From JBAYHA01 sp041666425 (lineage in GTDB: Bacteria > Patescibacteriota > Patescibacteriia > UBA11705 > JABHMO01): a stretch of 5,416 bases of DNA. The DNA lies in NCBI GenBank assembly GCA_041666425.1, contig JBAYHA010000055.1, positions 1-5,416 on the forward strand. The letters are read 5' to 3'. How positions within the stretch are numbered: the first letter of the stretch is position 1; each line of letters begins with the position of its first letter. Shown one piece after another: positions 3,356 to 5,416 of this stretch. The position numbers were made by a program, and so were the translations under genes. The notes beneath the pieces are model-generated. The model worked only from the letters and a program-made list of their open reading frames with translations, was not told the origin of the DNA and ran no database searches.

Positions 3356-5182
3356 TTATCTCTTCATCACCGACAAAAACGCCTCCGGCGGAATATTAAC
3401 TTTGCCTTTGCCAAAAGCCATCATTTTCTTTTTACCTTTTTTTTGTTTTTCGAGAAGTTTTTGGCGACGAGTCCAATCACCACCATACAATTTAGCAGTA
3501 ACATCTTTGCGCAAAGCGGAAATTCTTTCGGCCGCGATAACTTTGCCACCAATGGCCGCTTGAATTTTTACCACAAACTGATGTTTTGGAATGGATTCTT
3601 TTAAATTTTCCACAATTTTTTTGCCCGTATTATAAGCGGAATCACGATAAATAATTGTGGAAAAAGCTTCCACCGGTTCATCCGCCAAAAGAATATCCAT
3701 CTTTTGCAAATCGGCCGTTTTGTAATTAACGAATTCATAATTCATCGAACCATAACCGGAAGTGACAGTTTTTAATTTGTCATAAAAATCAACAATCAAC
3801 ATAGCTAGTGGAATTCGATAATGCAAAATAACTCTGGTCAAATCAATATATTCCGTGTTTACATATTCACCGCGACTTTCTTGGACCAAAGTCATAACAT
3901 TTCCCAAATAATCTTTTGGCACCACAATATCAACATTCATTATCGGTTCTTCCATATGATCGATTTGTGATGGATCGGGAAATTCATTGGGATTTTTTAT
4001 CAAATACTCTGTTTCACTCAAAATCTGTTCTTTTTTTACACTTGTCGGCATTTTTACTCCAGACTTCACCACCATTTTGTAAGCCACGCTCGGCACAGTC
4101 ACCACCAAATCCAAATCAAACTCTCGGCGCAATCTTTCTTGAAAAATTTCCAGATGTAACATGCCAAGAAAACCACATCGAAAACCAAATCCCAAGACAG
4201 GCGAATTTTCCGGTTCGTAAACCAAGGCCGCGTCATTTAATTTTAACTTGCCAATACCCTGACGCAAATCATTATACTCATTTCCTTCGGAACAAAAAAC
4301 TCCGGCATAAACCATTGGCTTTACTTCTTTGTATCCGGCCAGAGCTTCAATATTTCCTTTGTCTTTTTTCAAAATAATCGTATCACCGACACGACAATCT
4401 TCAATTTCCTTTAACCCCGTCACAATATAACCAATTTCTCCGGCGCTGAGCGATTCAACCGGGACCAAATTAGGACGAAGAATTCCACATTCGAGAACTT
4501 CACCAAAAGCGATTGTTCCGGACATGGCAATTAAATCACCTTTCTTGACAGCGCCATCAACAATTCTCACATACGCCACCACTCCACGATATTCATCATA
4601 AAAAGAATCAAAGATTAAAGCGCGCAATGGTTTTTCAAATTCTCTTTTTGGTTCAGGAACTTTTTCAATCACTCGATCAAGAATTTCGGCGGTACCAAGT
4701 CCGGTTTTGCCAGAAGCTAATAAAATTTCTTCTTTTTTGCAACCGAGTAAATTAACAATTTCTTGCGTTACCTTTGGCACATTAGCCGCCGGTAAATCAA
4801 TTTTATTGATAACAGGAATAATTTCCAAATTTTGTTCTACTGCCAAATACAAATTCGCCAAAGTTTGCGCTTGGATTCCTTGCGCCGCGTCAACCAACAA
4901 AATCGCGCCTTCCACCGCGGCGAGTGAACGAGAAACTTCATAATTAAAATCCACATGCCCCGGAGTATCAATCAAATTCAAAATATAACCTTTGTATTCC
5001 ATTTTGGCCGGTTGTAATTTGATAGTGATTCCACGTTCTCTTTCGAGATCCATTTGATCGAGAACCTGATCTTTCATTTTTCTCTTATCAACAGTATTGG
5101 TCAATTCCAAAAAACGGTCAGCCAAAGTGGACTTACCGTGATCAATATGGGCAATGATGCAAAAATTTCTTATTAAAGACAT
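3356..5182 (-). CDS. lepA: Elongation factor 4 (LepA), ribosome-associated GTPase
   Basis: LepA/EF4 is a translational GTPase that acts on the ribosome, proposed to back-translocate stalled ribosomes or assist initiation and 30S maturation. The 608-residue length fits the family (about 600). The G domain shows AHIDHGKST (11-19), ERERGITIK (47-55), DTPGHVDF (72-79), NKID (126-129) and ASGKTG (156-161). The last is the G5 loop, usually SAK but SGK here. LepA-specific blocks follow: the domain around GFRCGFLGMLHLEIFQERL, the EF-G C-like domain from about EEPIMNVDIVVP to TSGYGSMNYE, and the unique C-terminal domain with RKDVTAKLYGGD (ending 569). Trp570 and Thr571 follow where Ile/Val-Ser/Thr is usual, and the extreme C terminus has a small AFGKGKV extension before NIPPEAF. 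MSLIRNFCIIAHIDHG is the normal family N terminus, fixing the start at 5180-5182 despite no Shine-Dalgarno site. The identification is certain; functional changes from the deviations are speculative. Confidence 0.98.
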   Translation of the reverse strand: MSLIRNFCIIAHIDHGKSTLADRFLELTNTVDKRKMKDQVLDQMDLERERGITIKLQPAKMEYKGYILNLIDTPGHVDFNYEVSRSLAAVEGAILLVDAAQGIQAQTLANLYLAVEQNLEIIPVINKIDLPAANVPKVTQEIVNLLGCKKEEILLASGKTGLGTAEILDRVIEKVPEPKREFEKPLRALIFDSFYDEYRGVVAYVRIVDGAVKKGDLIAMSGTIAFGEVLECGILRPNLVPVESLSAGEIGYIVTGLKEIEDCRVGDTIILKKDKGNIEALAGYKEVKPMVYAGVFCSEGNEYNDLRQGIGKLKLNDAALVYEPENSPVLGFGFRCGFLGMLHLEIFQERLRREFDLDLVVTVPSVAYKMVVKSGVKMPTSVKKEQILSETEYLIKNPNEFPDPSQIDHMEEPIMNVDIVVPKDYLGNVMTLVQESRGEYVNTEYIDLTRVILHYRIPLAMLIVDFYDKLKTVTSGYGSMNYEFVNYKTADLQKMDILLADEPVEAFSTIIYRDSAYNTGKKIVENLKESIPKHQFVVKIQAAIGGKVIAAERISALRKDVTAKLYGGDWTRRQKLLEKQKKGKKKMMAFGKGKVNIPPEAFLSVMKR

Positions 5183-5193
5183 GAGATATTTTT

Positions 5194-5274
5194 AGACTAC
5201 GAAACTTCGAAAAGATAAAATATTGTTTGGGATTGTTGTTCGTAGTTTCGTAGCCTTTCGCAATTTCGTAGTCT
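5194..5274. repeat. Long imperfect hairpin made of TTTCGTAG octamers in the lepA leader
   Basis: AGACTACGAAA, with its extension (5194-5214), is the inverse of 5254-5274 over 21 bp with a few mismatches (arms share AGACTACGAAA and CGAAA). The right half also holds direct copies of the octamer: TTCGTAG (5239-5245), TTTCGTAG (5246-5253), TTTCGCAA (5256-5263) and TTTCGTAG (5264-5271). In RNA read toward lepA this would be a stem of about 21 bp with a 39-nt interior, ending 11 nt before the ATG. No T-run follows, so it is not a terminator. Confidence 0.75.
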
Positions 5275-5280
5275 TGTGCT

Positions 5281-5308
5281 ATTGTAACTTTACCAAATTT
5301 AACCACAA
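5281..5308 (-). promoter_or_regulatory. Candidate lepA promoter
   Basis: On the minus strand TTGTGG (5303-5308), a 16-bp spacer and TACAAT (5281-5286) are present. The -10 matches 5 of 6 positions, the -35 only 3 of 6. Transcription would begin near 5274, exactly where the octamer hairpin begins, so the hairpin would form the 5' end of the lepA mRNA with a leader of about 92 nt. The match is moderate and untested. Confidence 0.4.
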
Positions 5309-5325
5309 AAATCAAGCCTCGCCTT

Positions 5326-5415
5326 TTATAAAATCGACTCGTTTTCCAACTTTGTTTTGCGCCAGAATTTTAATTTTATTTTTTGCCAGAAATTTTGAAA
5401 CTCTTCAATCCCCAA
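5326..5415 (-). CDS. Possible C-terminal tail of an unidentified minus-strand gene at the right edge
   Basis: One minus-strand frame is open from the window edge for 29 codons (LGIEEFQNFW near the edge, ending ENESIL) to TAA at 5326-5328. No start or motif is visible and I do not recognise it. A second frame reads plausible protein (for example KILAQNKVGKRVDFIKGEA) to a TGA at 5312-5314, but an in-frame TGA at 5405-5407 closes it. The stretch contains an 18-bp direct repeat with a 24-bp period. It may be the 3' end of a gene or noncoding. Confidence 0.25.
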   Translation of the reverse strand: MGIEEFQNFWQKIKLKFWRKTKLENESIL

Positions 5416-5416
5416 C

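Noticed and set aside
3321..3563. Plus-strand 80-codon frame starting in the palindrome
   Set aside because: It is antisense to the conserved lepA C-terminal domain; its start falls within the palindrome and the peptide resembles no protein.
3916..4943. Plus-strand frames at 3916-4377 and 4707-4943
   Set aside because: Both are antisense to lepA coding sequence with conserved motifs; they arise from lepA codon bias.
5194..5274. The octamer repeat as a CRISPR array
   Set aside because: Units are about 8 bp with almost no spacers and include inverted copies, and no cas genes are in the window.
1..5416. Alternative genetic code (TGA as Gly or Trp)
   Set aside because: No in-frame TGA occurs in recJ, lepA or the other confident genes, while glycine and tryptophan use GGN and TGG throughout.

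Overview
This is an AT-rich bacterial window. The most likely source is a member of the Patescibacteria (candidate phyla radiation, Parcubacteria-like). That rests on the style of the LepA/EF4 protein (an N-terminal GTPase stretch of the form DQMDLERERGITIK-LQPA), on several genes without Shine-Dalgarno sites, on a tiny single-pass membrane ORF of a kind I associate with this group, and on the compact layout. The assignment is inference from memory, not a database result. The genetic code looks standard: TAA and TAG end the genes, and no internal TGA interrupts recJ or the 608-codon lepA, which argues against the TGA=Gly code of Gracilibacteria/SR1.

Layout, left to right. The N-terminal 319 codons of recJ (minus strand, running off the left edge) occupy 1-959. 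Back to back with recJ, a 32-residue membrane microprotein is encoded on the plus strand at 986-1084 and has its own intrinsic terminator. A convergent terminator pair (1101-1167) separates it from a calcineurin-like metallophosphoesterase gene (minus, 1177-1926). Next comes a two-helix membrane protein gene of unknown function (minus, 2131-2649), followed downstream by a nine-codon ORF with a very good ribosome binding site (2083-2112). Then come a lipoprotein gene (minus, 2790-3302), a perfect 13-bp-arm palindrome (3321-3347), and lepA (minus, 3356-5182). Upstream of lepA is a long imperfect hairpin built from TTTCGTAG octamers. At the right edge there may be the tail of another minus-strand gene.

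Transcription reads clearly in the middle of the window. The phosphoesterase and the two-helix membrane protein each have a TTGACA -35 box, a 17-bp spacer, a recognisable -10, a Shine-Dalgarno site and a rho-independent terminator, so each is a self-contained transcription unit. In contrast, lepA, the lipoprotein gene, recJ and the microprotein have no Shine-Dalgarno sequence. lepA and the lipoprotein gene may share a transcript, with the palindrome between them and a terminator after the lipoprotein.

The known genes are housekeeping functions: translation GTPase EF4 and DNA-repair exonuclease RecJ. They are not an obvious pathway. I see no CRISPR array, tRNA, rRNA, transposase or defence system. 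The most interesting elements are small ones: the membrane microprotein, the nine-codon ORF, the palindrome and the octamer hairpin.
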